Source: Syntrophomonadaceae bacterium (GTDB lineage Bacteria > Bacillota > Syntrophomonadia > Syntrophomonadales > Syntrophomonadaceae). From it: a DNA stretch of 50,201 nt. Both the position numbers and the translations under genes were made by a program. The DNA is taken from assembly GCA_028706315.1 (NCBI GenBank), contig JAQWBP010000005.1, positions 29,169 through 79,369 on the forward strand. Reading direction: 5' to 3'. The notes under the pieces are model-generated. The model was not told the DNA's origin and did no database searches. It was given only the letters and a program-made list of their open reading frames with translations. Positions 24,588 to 33,066 of the stretch are shown here, piece after piece. The number at the start of each line of letters is the position of its first letter. The stretch's first letter is position 1.

Positions 24588-25487
24588 TTACCTTCCTCCA
24601 ATAGACTCAACTGGTAATGAAGGCATAAATTTTTGTGCGCTAGGTTTAACCCCATAATGTCCTGGTTCTCCTTCCATAGCTAATACAAGTGATATTTGTC
24701 CCGGGCTAAAATCAATATTATCAATAGTACTAATATTATTTTCTTGATACTGTGGCATAAACGAATATTTGACGTCTTTTGTCTCTACACCAAATATTCT
24801 GATACCTTCAACTGTTAAAATATCGATTAAACCCTGATCAAAACTTTTAACATGAAGATTAGCAATATTATTGGCACCACCGACCAGAATGACCCCATCT
24901 ACTGGAATGCTATTATCACCACTAAATTTAATCAGGTTCATTTTTTGCAGAAAATCTTTAGTGCCGCCAGTTTCCGCATCGTTTAACATAATATGTCCTA
25001 CACTAGTTGCAATATACTGCCGTAACGTATCACGACCGGCATTATTATCTAGCCCATAAAACTTTTGAACATCTTGTTTTAGATTTTTATCACTAAAATT
25101 TAGATTAGACAAGGCGACAGTTTTAGAAACAACCTCAGCTCCTGCTACAGATAAGGCATTTAACATGCCGGCTGGTATTTCGCTATCTCCAGATACTACT
25201 ACTGCAACTTTATAATCTGTGAGGCGATCTCTGACCAGCGGTGGCAACATGGCCCGGCTGTAATTTTCGTAATTTCCTATTATCTGGTTCTTATATTCAT
25301 TACTCTCAACCAGCTCACTTTCTCTTTCTCGTAAGACATAAAACTGTTCCTCTAGCCGGTCAATCATTTTTTTCTGTTGATTTACTAGTACATTATCCCC
25401 TACTATTGTGCTACCAATAAGTATTCCTAATCCTAAAGCAAGGAATACCGCCACTATGGAAGCTATATGATATCTTAAGTCAATCAC
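24588..25487 (-). CDS. SteB/MctB-like (copper transporter family, DUF3186) membrane protein
   Basis: 299-aa protein with a short cytoplasmic N-terminus (MIDLRYHIASIVAVFLALG), one transmembrane segment (to GSTIV), a coiled coil (QQKKMIDRLEEQFYVLRERE) and a large external domain. This is the layout of the MctB/DUF3186 family. In Corynebacterium the relative SteB pairs with SteA and is part of the division ring and cell-envelope assembly; the 'copper transporter' label comes from a mycobacterial member. Here it also directly follows a steA homologue, which favours the SteA-SteB reading. GTG start; the ribosome binding site is weak. Confidence 0.8.
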   Translation of the reverse strand: MIDLRYHIASIVAVFLALGLGILIGSTIVGDNVLVNQQKKMIDRLEEQFYVLRERESELVESNEYKNQIIGNYENYSRAMLPPLVRDRLTDYKVAVVVSGDSEIPAGMLNALSVAGAEVVSKTVALSNLNFSDKNLKQDVQKFYGLDNNAGRDTLRQYIATSVGHIMLNDAETGGTKDFLQKMNLIKFSGDNSIPVDGVILVGGANNIANLHVKSFDQGLIDILTVEGIRIFGVETKDVKYSFMPQYQENNISTIDNIDFSPGQISLVLAMEGEPGHYGVKPSAQKFMPSLPVESIGGR

Positions 25488-25584
25488 AACTTACACCACT
25501 CTCTACTTGTTTAATTCCACTAAATAAACAATTACTTTTAGTTTAATGCAAAAAACGTTAGTTCAGCAGTAAATAGTATATTAT

Positions 25585-26706
25585 CTATATACCAAATAAT
25601 ATTTTAAACTGCAAAAGAAGTAACCGGAAAAATGGCCTGGTAGCAGGAGAAACCCATAAGATAATAATTATTGGTACCAAGGCTGCTATTAATAGTTGAA
25701 TAAGGTACTTGGTATGCAGACTATGTTTATATAACTGACTAACGCCCCGAGCATCAACTAGAATAGAGCCAACTTTCAGCCTGACTAAAAAAGTACTGCC
25801 CATTCCTTTGCGGCCTTTTTCCAAAAAATCAATCATATTAGAGTGTGCTCCTACTGCAACAATCAGACTAGCACCATATTCCCAGGCTAGAATCATGGCA
25901 ACGTCTTCGCTTGTGCCTGGCATGGGAAATACGGTGGCTTTTACCCCCATGGTTTCAACTCTTTCCAGTCCAGGTGCCTTACCATTTGCATAGGCATGAA
26001 CTATAATTTCCGCCCCGCTTTGCAGGGCTTCATCAGATACACTATCCATGTCACCTATTATTATATCCGGTTTCAGTCCAAACTCGAGTAAAGCATCTGC
26101 ACCGCCGTCAACTCCAATTAAAATGGGTTTTTGCTCCTGTATATAGGAACTAATAGTTTTTAAATCTTCCTTATAACTACTCCCTCTAACTACTATTAAA
26201 ACATGCTGGTTAAGCATATTAGTTTCAATCTCAGGTACTGTCACGTTACCGAGTAAAATATCTTTCTCTTTCTTGGCATATTCAAGGGTATTTTCTACGA
26301 AATGGTCAAGCTCAACCTGAATATTCTCGTTGGCCTCACGAAGTTTGATTTCTACATCTTCCAGGGTTATTGCTTTACCTTCAGCAATCAATTTATTACC
26401 CCAGAAAACCCTGTTCTCCTTGATTTGAATAGTCATACCTTCCCGAACTAGATCGAATATCTCTTCGCCTACTTCATCTAATACTGGTATACCAGCTTTT
26501 AATATTTTATAAACCCCTTTAGCCGGATAGCGTCCAGTTATTGATGGGCGGGCATTAATAATAGCCTGAGGCCTTATATCGATTAGCGAATTTGCTGCGA
26601 CTTCATCAATATCGTCATGATTTATTATAGCAATATCTTTACGGTTTAAACGCTTTACCAGGTTTTTAGTCCGCCGATCAACACGGACTCGTCCCTTAAT
26701 AAACAT
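25585..26706 (-). CDS. SteA-like putative cytokinetic ring protein (TPK-like domain)
   Basis: 373-aa protein. The N-terminal part (IKGRVRVDRRTKNLVKRL, KDIAIINHDDIDEVAANSL) is typical of SteA; the middle has a thiamin pyrophosphokinase-like core with GVDGGADALLEFGLKPDIIIGDMDSV; the C-terminus has a single transmembrane segment (LLIAALVPIIIILWV) and ends outside or in the membrane. SteA of Corynebacterium works with SteB in septum formation. TPK catalytic activity is unlikely to be the main role. It begins the steA-steB-GT2-MraY operon just after spo0A's terminator. ATG after GAGGTG. Confidence 0.82.
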   Translation of the reverse strand: MFIKGRVRVDRRTKNLVKRLNRKDIAIINHDDIDEVAANSLIDIRPQAIINARPSITGRYPAKGVYKILKAGIPVLDEVGEEIFDLVREGMTIQIKENRVFWGNKLIAEGKAITLEDVEIKLREANENIQVELDHFVENTLEYAKKEKDILLGNVTVPEIETNMLNQHVLIVVRGSSYKEDLKTISSYIQEQKPILIGVDGGADALLEFGLKPDIIIGDMDSVSDEALQSGAEIIVHAYANGKAPGLERVETMGVKATVFPMPGTSEDVAMILAWEYGASLIVAVGAHSNMIDFLEKGRKGMGSTFLVRLKVGSILVDARGVSQLYKHSLHTKYLIQLLIAALVPIIIILWVSPATRPFFRLLLLQFKILFGI

Positions 26707-26852
26707 TAAATCACCTCAGCTGTTTAACAGCTAATCCTTTACTATGCAATATTCTGCATTCTTATCGCACTATATATTATCACAAGGAACCATAAATTAA
26801 AACTTTTTACTAATCGGTTAGACAAGAATTCTTCTCTAAAAAAGCACAAATA

Positions 26853-26885
26853 CCTCTTATTTATTGTTATACAACAAACAAGAGG
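26853..26885 (-). terminator. Intrinsic terminator of spo0A
   Basis: A 15-bp stem with two G-U pairs (CCTCTTATTTATTGT at 26853-26867 with ACAACAAACAAGAGG at 26871-26885, loop TAT). On the minus strand it is followed by TATTTGTGCTTTTTT. It lies 30 bp after the spo0A stop. Confidence 0.75.
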
Positions 26886-26914
26886 CATTTAGGTTTAATT
26901 TTTCTTAGCTATCT

Positions 26915-27718
26915 CTAGCTAACTTTGTTTTCCAGCCTCAACCGGTCAGCAATGATAGCAATAAACTCCGAATTAGTTGGTTTCCCTTTTTCTCCACTGA
27001 TTGTATATCCAAATACTTTATTTATTTTATCTACATCACCCCGGTCCCACGCCAGCTCGATAGCATGTCTTATTGCCCTTTCAACCCGGCTGGGTGTTGT
27101 ATCATATTTTTGAGCAATAGTAGGATATAATTCTTTAGTTACGGCTCCAAGGTAGTTAATCTCCTCAACCACCAGCATAATTGCATCGCGTAAATACTGG
27201 TAGCCTTTCACATGGGCCGGCACACCAATTTCGTGTATAACTTTGGTAACCTCAACTTCAAGATTACGCGGCGTGGTATTCTGAACATTTACAGCTGCAA
27301 GTGATGCTCTATTGTCCGTCCTGGAGCTGGTGTCTCTTACTACCTGTCTAACCCGATCGCCTAGTACCTGTAAATTAAAAGGTTTTAATATGTAATAATC
27401 TGCTCCTAACTGCACAGCTTTCTGGGTAATGTTCTCCTGTCCAAAAGCGGTCAGTATAATAATTTTGGGTCGCGGGTCTATGTTTAGTTCATTAATTTTT
27501 TCCAGGACTCCGATTCCATCCATATATGGCATAATAAGGTCAAGGATTAATACTTCAACTTCCTGTTTATCAAGCACATCTAATACTTCCATGCCATTGG
27601 TACAAACAGCGATCATTTCAAAATCAGGTTCGTTAGAAAAATAGTCCTTGAGAATTCCGCAAAATTCACGATTGTCATCTGCAATAAGAACCTTAATTTG
27701 ATTCGATTCATTGAACAT
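26915..27718 (-). CDS. spo0A: Sporulation master regulator Spo0A
   Basis: 267-aa response regulator. Receiver domain: acidic pair D14-D15, phospho-acceptor D60 in LILDLIMP, and the LKPF lysine. The C-terminal Spo0A DNA-binding domain is complete ([40 protein letters not shown] with the recognition helix). Phosphorylated Spo0A binds TGTCGAA boxes and launches sporulation. Length matches Bacillus Spo0A (267 aa). It follows spoIVB as in nearly all endospore formers. A sigma-H-type promoter precedes it and a strong terminator follows, so it can be transcribed alone. Confidence 0.98.
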   Translation of the reverse strand: MFNESNQIKVLIADDNREFCGILKDYFSNEPDFEMIAVCTNGMEVLDVLDKQEVEVLILDLIMPYMDGIGVLEKINELNIDPRPKIIILTAFGQENITQKAVQLGADYYILKPFNLQVLGDRVRQVVRDTSSRTDNRASLAAVNVQNTTPRNLEVEVTKVIHEIGVPAHVKGYQYLRDAIMLVVEEINYLGAVTKELYPTIAQKYDTTPSRVERAIRHAIELAWDRGDVDKINKVFGYTISGEKGKPTNSEFIAIIADRLRLENKVS

Positions 27719-27775
27719 AACTCTTTCTTCCCCCTCATCCCTCTAAAAATCGGATATTTTTGATTTAATAACGGT

Positions 27776-27803
27776 TTTCGACGGTAGGCCGGGCTTTTCC
27801 TCT
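27776..27803 (-). promoter_or_regulatory. Sigma-H-type promoter of spo0A overlapping a 0A-box-like site
   Basis: Minus-strand AGAGGAAAA (full match to sigma-H -35 RNAGGAWWW), 12-bp spacer, then GTCGAAA (6 of 7 to RNNGAAT), ending 58 bp before the ATG. The -10 overlaps CGTCGAA, one base from the 0A box TGTCGAA. A perfect TGTCGAA lies at 27954-27960 on the plus strand, in the 3' end of spoIVB. This mirrors the Bacillus spo0A locus with its SigH promoter and 0A boxes. Confidence 0.5.
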
Positions 27804-27947
27804 TTTTTTTTTATATCAAATTAACCTAATATCTATCAGGCACTAACATAAATATACAGATATATACACAAGTACTATTTTACACTTTTTAGAACAAATG
27901 GCTGCAATGTGCTATTTTAGTAAAATTAGACCAGATCATGGAAAGTA

Positions 27948-29273
27948 CTAATTTGTCGAAACATTTTTGAGACTGCCTCTCTGAGCGGACATTTCCGACA
28001 GCATATTATCCATAAAAATACCGTAGCCCCTCTGAGGATCGTTTAAAAAAACATGGGTTACCGCACCTATAATTTTCGAATCCTGTATTATAGGACTGCC
28101 ACTCATTCCCTGAATAATTCCACCAGTCAGGCTTAATAAACCAGGGTCACTGACCCTGATCACCATACCTTTCCCATTTTCCCTATCCGGATAGACTTTT
28201 TCGATAACAATATCAAATTTTTCAATGTTTTCACCATTAACAACTGTAAAAATTTGTGCCTTTCCTTCTTTAACCTGATGAGCATAACCGACTTCCATAA
28301 TATACTCATTTAAAGGATTAATAATGTTACCAGTTGTTTTGCCATATATACCAAAATAGCTATTCTTTGATATATTACCTGTTATTTGACCTTCACTATT
28401 AAATACACCGATTTTTTCACCTGGTTTTCCCGGTTTGCCCGGTTTTATGGTCTGAATAGATGCACTTACAATTTTACCTCGCAGTACATTAATCCCCTGT
28501 TTTGTATCAGCATCAATAATTTTATGTCCTAAAGCAGCATATTCTTTTGTTCCCGGAAACCAGAAAGTTAAGGTCCCTACGCCTACTACTCCATCACGAA
28601 CATATAAGCCAATTCTATATCTCTGGGTCTCAGGACAATAAACTGCCTCTACTGGTATTGTAATATACTTCCCCCTTCTTTGCACGGTTAGATTAATTTT
28701 CGAGTTATTTTGGGTATCAATTACCTTGGCTAGATCATTTTCAGTGCTAACGTTATTACCGTCGACCTTCATAATTAAATCCCCAATTTCCACCCCTTTT
28801 TGCCGAGCAGGATAAAATTTTTCACCATCAGAATTACTGACAGGAGCAAAACCGACTACCATAATCCCTTTGGACTGCAATAAAACTCCTATTGAATGGC
28901 CGCCTACCACAACTCTTCGAGGCGCAACTGACTCAATAGAAATAGACTTAATCGGAATGTAACCCAATAACTTTAACTTAAGATCAATCTTACCCGGTTT
29001 TAGAGCGATGATTTGATATCCTGTAAGGTTCTTAGTAATAGTAACCGGGGGATCTTGTGGCGAAGCAAATACATTTCTAGAAGGACCCATAACCTGCATT
29101 TCAAGCTTATTTTCCAAGTTCTCTGGCAGGTTTATATTTATATCACTCGATTCCCCAACTACCATTTTCTTATATTCTGGCATATTAAAAAAGGTTCGCG
29201 CCTGGGGTGTAGCGCATAAGGTAATAATGAAAAGGGAAAGTATAATACCACATAAAGGTCGCAATTTATGCAA
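27948..29273 (-). CDS. spoIVB: SpoIVB signalling serine peptidase (S55, PDZ domain)
   Basis: 441-aa protein secreted from the forespore that in Bacillus cleaves SpoIVFA and so triggers pro-sigma-K processing in the mother cell. N-terminal signal anchor (LCGIILSLFIITLCATPQA), PDZ domain around VGFAPVSNSDGEKFYPARQ and EIGDLIMKVDGNNV, then the protease: histidine in AALGHKIIDADT and serine in IIQGMSGSPIIQDSKIIG. The TTG start is 8 nt after GGGAGG. It lies between recN and spo0A as in Bacillus. A weak forespore-type promoter candidate is just upstream. Confidence 0.96.
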   Translation of the reverse strand: MHKLRPLCGIILSLFIITLCATPQARTFFNMPEYKKMVVGESSDININLPENLENKLEMQVMGPSRNVFASPQDPPVTITKNLTGYQIIALKPGKIDLKLKLLGYIPIKSISIESVAPRRVVVGGHSIGVLLQSKGIMVVGFAPVSNSDGEKFYPARQKGVEIGDLIMKVDGNNVSTENDLAKVIDTQNNSKINLTVQRRGKYITIPVEAVYCPETQRYRIGLYVRDGVVGVGTLTFWFPGTKEYAALGHKIIDADTKQGINVLRGKIVSASIQTIKPGKPGKPGEKIGVFNSEGQITGNISKNSYFGIYGKTTGNIINPLNEYIMEVGYAHQVKEGKAQIFTVVNGENIEKFDIVIEKVYPDRENGKGMVIRVSDPGLLSLTGGIIQGMSGSPIIQDSKIIGAVTHVFLNDPQRGYGIFMDNMLSEMSAQRGSLKNVSTN

Positions 29274-29317
29274 AGTTTCTTCCTCCCTGCCAGATATTTG
29301 TTTTAACTGATAAACGT

Positions 29318-29347
29318 TATTTTCTCCGTAAATAAGGCGAAATATAC
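29318..29347 (-). promoter_or_regulatory. Candidate forespore-type promoter of spoIVB
   Basis: Minus-strand GTATA, 18-bp spacer, GAAAATA (5 of 7 to the sigma-G -10). Read with a 16-bp spacer the same -35 gives a partial sigma-F -10 (GAGAAAATAA). spoIVB is transcribed by SigF and SigG in Bacillus. Weak on sequence alone. Confidence 0.35.
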
Positions 29348-29408
29348 TCGAACAGCTGGCAGTAAATTTTATTAAAGGAAGTAGTCATATTAGTTTATGT
29401 GCTCAACA

Positions 29409-29443
29409 GTCAATGAAGGTCAATAAGTTTGACTTTCATTGAC
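29409..29443 (+). promoter_or_regulatory. CtsR-like operator upstream of hsp20
   Basis: Inverted repeat GTCAATGAAGGTCAA (29409-29423) and TTGACTTTCATTGAC (29429-29443), 14 of 15 bases matching. Each arm holds the heat-shock repressor CtsR direct repeat RGTCAAW-NAN-RGTCAAW; on the minus strand it reads GGTCAAT-GAA-AGTCAAA. It overlaps the -35 of the hsp20 promoter, so binding would repress. Confidence 0.6.
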
Positions 29444-29457
29444 CTTTGAGTTATAAT
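29429..29457 (+). promoter_or_regulatory. Sigma-A promoter of hsp20
   Basis: TTGACT at 29429-29434, a 17-bp spacer, and TATAAT at 29452-29457: near-consensus vegetative promoter about 47 bp before the ATG. Its -35 lies inside the CtsR-like operator. Confidence 0.8.
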
Positions 29458-29504
29458 TATATTTGCAAGGAACAATTGTACTGAATAAAAGGAGGTTTTT
29501 TAAT

Positions 29505-29936
29505 ATGTTTGACTTAACACCTTTCAGTAGAAGGAGAGATTTGGCACCTCGTAACTTTGCAGAAGAAATGCTTAGGGAGTTCTTTTCTACCGATTTACGG
29601 CCCGAAATAGACTTGACAATTAGGGCTGATATTAAAGAAAACCATGAGGAATACATCGTAGAAGCGGAATTGCCTGGTGTCAACAAAGAAGAGATAAATG
29701 TAGAACTCAAAGACAAAACTTTGACTATCTCTGCTAATCGTGATGATATCGTCGAGGAGGAAGGCCAAAATTACATCAGGAAAGAAAGACGGCAGGGCTG
29801 CTTTAGCAGGAGTTTCTATGTCGACAATGTAGATAGTAAAAAAATAAAAGCCGATTATAAAGATGGTATTTTAAACATTATTCTGCCCAAACTCAAAGAG
29901 CAGGGACCTAATACTTATCGGATAAACATTGATTAA
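29505..29936 (+). CDS. hsp20: Small heat shock protein, Hsp20/alpha-crystallin family
   Basis: 143-aa holdase chaperone. N-terminal arm MFDLTPFSRRRDLAPRN, then the alpha-crystallin domain from about residue 38 (IRADIKENHEEYIVEAELPG) to DGILNIILPK, and a short C-terminal tail. The ATG at 29505 follows AGGAGG by 9 nt; an upstream in-frame ATG at 29463 lies in the leader and lacks a site. It stands alone on the plus strand between spoIVB and recN, with its own sigma-A promoter, CtsR-like operator and terminator, suggesting a heat-inducible monocistronic insertion into an otherwise minus-strand cluster. Confidence 0.95.
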   Translation: MFDLTPFSRRRDLAPRNFAEEMLREFFSTDLRPEIDLTIRADIKENHEEYIVEAELPGVNKEEINVELKDKTLTISANRDDIVEEEGQNYIRKERRQGCFSRSFYVDNVDSKKIKADYKDGILNIILPKLKEQGPNTYRINID

Positions 29937-29942
29937 ATAGTT

Positions 29943-29971
29943 AAGCCTCCCGAAAATCGGGAGGCTTTTTT
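29943..29971 (+). terminator. Intrinsic terminator of hsp20
   Basis: Perfect 11-bp GC-rich stem (AAGCCTCCCGA with TCGGGAGGCTT, loop AAA) followed by TTTTTT, 6 bp after the hsp20 stop. Confidence 0.95.
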
Positions 29972-29989
29972 GCTCTTTATAAGTTTTTT

Positions 29990-30010
29990 ACAAGAAAGCG
30001 GCTATGCCGC
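29990..30010 (-). terminator. Probable terminator of recN
   Basis: Minus-strand hairpin GCGGC-ATA-GCCGC (29998-30010) followed by TTTCTTGT, 12 bp after the recN stop. Short stem and weak U-run. Confidence 0.4.
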
Positions 30011-30021
30011 CCCTGCAAATA

Positions 30022-31710
30022 CTATTTTTCTTTTTGCTTGCTTGCATCGCCAAGCATTTCCCCAGCATGTTGATAAGTTATCTCAGAATAATTTTCCCCG
30101 CCCAGCATGCGGGCAAGTTCCTTTATTCTATTATCATTATCCAGCTTTTTCAATCTGGTAAAAGTATTACCGCTTGCAACCATTTTTTCAATTAAATAAT
30201 GTTGATCAGCATAACTAGCCACCTGTGGAGAATGGGTAACTAGAATTACCTGATGGCTCGTGGAAAGTTCATTCAGTTTTCGGGCCATTGCTGCTAAAGA
30301 AGTTCCCCCTACACCTACATCAATCTCATCAAAAATTAATGTTGGTACCTGATAGACACCAGCCAGAGCCGTTTTAAGGGCTAGAATAAATCGGGAGATT
30401 TCCCCTCCCGAAGCAATCCTTGATAAAGGTCGCAGCGGTTCGCCAGGATTGGGCGAAAACATAAATTCTACCCTGTCCACACCTGTTAAAGTCAATACTT
30501 CTCTTTTTTCAATTAGTATTTCAAACTGAATGTCAGGCATGTTAAGCTGCAGGAGTTCGTTGTTAACCTTGTCCTGCAATACCTTAGCTGCCTGCTTGCG
30601 CATTTCAGTAAGATGAGACGCATAACGATAATACTCTTCTTGTAAACTATTAATTTCATTATCTAATTTTTCCCGGGTTTGTTCCCGGTTTTCTATTTTG
30701 CCCCGTTCATCTCGTTTTTCATTAAGGTATGCCATTATTTCGTTAATATCCTGTCCGTATTTACTTTTTAGCTGATTTATAATATGCAGACGTTCCTCAA
30801 CTTCATCAAGACGACCTGGTTGAAAGTCAAGGGTATTACGGAAAGTAACTGCCCGGGAAGCGATGTCTTCAAGGGAATAATATATGTCCTCCAGGGGGGA
30901 TAAAAGAGAGGCAAAAAAATCCTCACTCTGTAAAGTAGAGACAATGTCAACAGCTGCAGCAATAGTATCATAAGCGCTCTTTTCCCGATCGCTTTCATAT
31001 AGTAATTGCAGTAAGTGGTTAGCTCCTTCTAATAAATTTTGCGCATTTCTGATACGGTTGCGTAAGGTTTCTAATTCCTCTTCTTCACCTGGCTGTAGAG
31101 CAGCTTTTTCAATTTCATTGATCTGGTAATTCAGAAAATCAATTTTCTGTAACCTACTCTGCTCATCAGCTAGTATTTCTTCCATCTGCAAGCGCTTTTC
31201 TTTCAAACTTATGTATATTGAGCCTATTTTATCTAATAATTTACGAGTCTGTGGAGTAAAACTATCCACATAACTTAAATACATTTCCGGACGCAGAATA
31301 GTAAAATGTTCATGCTGCAGATGCATATCAAGCAAGTGACCGGAAAGCTCTTTAATAATGCCTGTGTTAACATTACGACTATTTAATCGAGCCGAACTGC
31401 GACCATTAGAACTTATTTCCCTGCTGATAATAATACTTGTCTCTTCTGGTTCTATAAAACCTTGCTGGGTTAAAAATTCCCGCGTTTCCTTACTGGCAGA
31501 TATATCAAATACAGCCTCGGCTATCGCTTTGCGTCCTTCATCCCTTACAAAGTCAGACTTAAATCGTTCACCCATAATAAGACCTAAGGCATCAATAATT
31601 ATCGATTTTCCTGCCCCGGTCTCACCTGTCAGAACATTAAGTCCCTTATCAAATTCCAAACGCAGCTCGTCTATTAGCACAAAATTATTAATATAAATTT
31701 CCTGTAACAT
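30022..31710 (-). CDS. recN: DNA repair protein RecN
   Basis: 562-aa SMC-like ATPase acting early in double-strand break repair. Walker A GETGAGKS at residues 29-36, long central coiled coil (roughly 150-370, for example EKRLQMEEILADEQSRLQK), signature RIASGGEISRF and Walker B TLIFDEIDVGVGG near the C-terminus. Length is standard. It follows argR, as in Bacillus, but the 322-bp gap contains two terminator-like hairpins, so recN probably has its own promoter; a TATAAT-like box is visible about 60 bp upstream without a convincing -35. Confidence 0.95.
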   Translation of the reverse strand: MLQEIYINNFVLIDELRLEFDKGLNVLTGETGAGKSIIIDALGLIMGERFKSDFVRDEGRKAIAEAVFDISASKETREFLTQQGFIEPEETSIIISREISSNGRSSARLNSRNVNTGIIKELSGHLLDMHLQHEHFTILRPEMYLSYVDSFTPQTRKLLDKIGSIYISLKEKRLQMEEILADEQSRLQKIDFLNYQINEIEKAALQPGEEEELETLRNRIRNAQNLLEGANHLLQLLYESDREKSAYDTIAAAVDIVSTLQSEDFFASLLSPLEDIYYSLEDIASRAVTFRNTLDFQPGRLDEVEERLHIINQLKSKYGQDINEIMAYLNEKRDERGKIENREQTREKLDNEINSLQEEYYRYASHLTEMRKQAAKVLQDKVNNELLQLNMPDIQFEILIEKREVLTLTGVDRVEFMFSPNPGEPLRPLSRIASGGEISRFILALKTALAGVYQVPTLIFDEIDVGVGGTSLAAMARKLNELSTSHQVILVTHSPQVASYADQHYLIEKMVASGNTFTRLKKLDNDNRIKELARMLGGENYSEITYQHAGEMLGDASKQKEK

Positions 31711-31872
31711 AATCCACCCTGCTATAGCTTATTTTAATAAGCTCAATAAATAATCATCTTATCAACTATTATACAATAAATGTTTGATGAGGTTATATTA
31801 AAGTCAATGTAAACCTATTCGGTAAACTTACCTACGACTAAAACTGCTCTCATAAAATAAGCAATCTGCATA

Positions 31873-31957
31873 AAAAGTTAGGGACTGACTCACAAGGTCA
31901 GTCTTCGTAAGCAAATCCCTAAAAAGTATCCCGTATCACTCAAAAGTGGTACGGGAT
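31873..31957 (-). terminator. Tandem terminators after argR
   Basis: Two hairpins read on the minus strand. First: ATCCCGTACCACT with AGTGATACGGGAT (31928-31957), then ACTTTTT. Second: a bulged hairpin with outer TTAGGGA/TCCCTAA and inner GACTGAC/GTCAGTC (31878-31922), then CTTTTT. They lie 76-155 bp after the argR stop. Nothing else is seen in 31711-32032. Confidence 0.6.
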
Positions 31958-32032
31958 TACTCATTTTTATGGATATTTTGCCAATGTAGTGAAAGAAGAG
32001 TTGTTTCCCATAGAACTTCCAGGACAGCCTCT

Positions 32033-32488
32033 TTACATTTTTATTAGGTTCACAAATTCTTCTACTACCTGGTGAACAACTTCTTTAGGTTTAACAATAA
32101 CACAAATAGTGTCATCTCCGGCCACCGTACCTAGAATTGAACGATTTTCGGAAGAATCTATCTGGGCAGCGACCGAATTAGCAGTACCAGGTAATGTCCT
32201 TATTACGATAATATTTTCGCTGTAATCAAGATGAATAACACAATCCTTAAATATTCGTTTCATGCGTTCATATGAACTCTTTATATTGCCGGTAGAATCA
32301 GGAAGAGCATAATAGTATCCTTCATTGTCAGGTATTTTCACTAGATGCAGTTCCTTTATATCTCTTGATACAGTTGCCTGGGTAATATCATAACCAGCAT
32401 CTTTTAAGCTATCACATAATTCTTCTTGGGTTGTTATACGGTTGTTGGTAATAATATCGATAATTGCAAAATGCCTTCGTGATTTCAT
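32033..32488 (-). CDS. argR: Arginine repressor ArgR/AhrC
   Basis: 151-aa transcription factor. N-terminal winged helix (RHFAIIDIITNNRITTQEEL, TQATVSRDIKELHLVKIP) and C-terminal arginine-binding oligomerisation domain with GTVAGDDTICVIV, whose GDD aspartates contact arginine. Hexameric regulator of arginine metabolism. It overlaps the mnmM-like gene by 4 bp (ATGA-type junction) and ends an operon running from ispA. Followed by two hairpin terminators. Confidence 0.96.
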   Translation of the reverse strand: MKSRRHFAIIDIITNNRITTQEELCDSLKDAGYDITQATVSRDIKELHLVKIPDNEGYYYALPDSTGNIKSSYERMKRIFKDCVIHLDYSENIIVIRTLPGTANSVAAQIDSSENRSILGTVAGDDTICVIVKPKEVVHQVVEEFVNLIKM

Positions 32489-33066
32489 TTACTACCTCCC
32501 AGTACCTTTTGCACAATAGTAATCTGTGGAGGATCGTTTATCTGGTTTATAAATTCTACATGGCTGACTTCAAAGTCCTTTTGGGATAGCTCGCTAAGAT
32601 AAACCATCATAGAATTTAATTCCTCCTGACCGCCCGAATGTCCCGGATAAAAAACAATAGTTATTACGCCGTTATTATCAAGCATTTTAGTTGCTTTTTC
32701 AAGAGCCTTTAGAGTATTAACCTTGTCAGTTTTAATGCTATGATCTCCACCGGGCAGGTAGCCCAGATTAAACATACATGCTTTTATTCTCTGCGGAATA
32801 TAAGAATCAAGGTTGCTATGGTTATCTTTAATTAGCACTACATTTTCTAAAGTTTTATTCGCTTGAAGTAATTCCCAAGTAGTCTCAATAGCTATTCCCT
32901 GTATATCAAAAGCGTAAACTTTACCTTTTTCACCTACCAGTTGCGCCAGGAATATCGTATCATGACCTCGCCCACAAGTTGCATCAACTACAATATCACC
33001 TGCCTCTACGACTGCTGCAATTACCTGGTGAGAAATATTAACTGCATTTTTAAAAAGCCCGCTCAT
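32485..33066 (-). CDS. mnmM: Class I SAM-dependent methyltransferase, MnmM/YtqB family
   Basis: 193-aa Rossmann methyltransferase of the former rRNA_methylase Pfam family. SAM-binding motif VVDATCGRGHDTIFLA (residues 26-41), YAFDIQGIAIETT, then the family-specific FNLGYLPGGDHSI and FYPGHSGGQEEL. The Bacillus member YtqB was identified as MnmM, which makes mnm5s2U in the tRNA wobble position. It overlaps nadK by 1 bp and argR by 4 bp. Family is clear; the tRNA substrate is transferred from the Bacillus protein. Confidence 0.8.
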   Translation of the reverse strand: MSGLFKNAVNISHQVIAAVVEAGDIVVDATCGRGHDTIFLAQLVGEKGKVYAFDIQGIAIETTWELLQANKTLENVVLIKDNHSNLDSYIPQRIKACMFNLGYLPGGDHSIKTDKVNTLKALEKATKMLDNNGVITIVFYPGHSGGQEELNSMMVYLSELSQKDFEVSHVEFINQINDPPQITIVQKVLGGSK

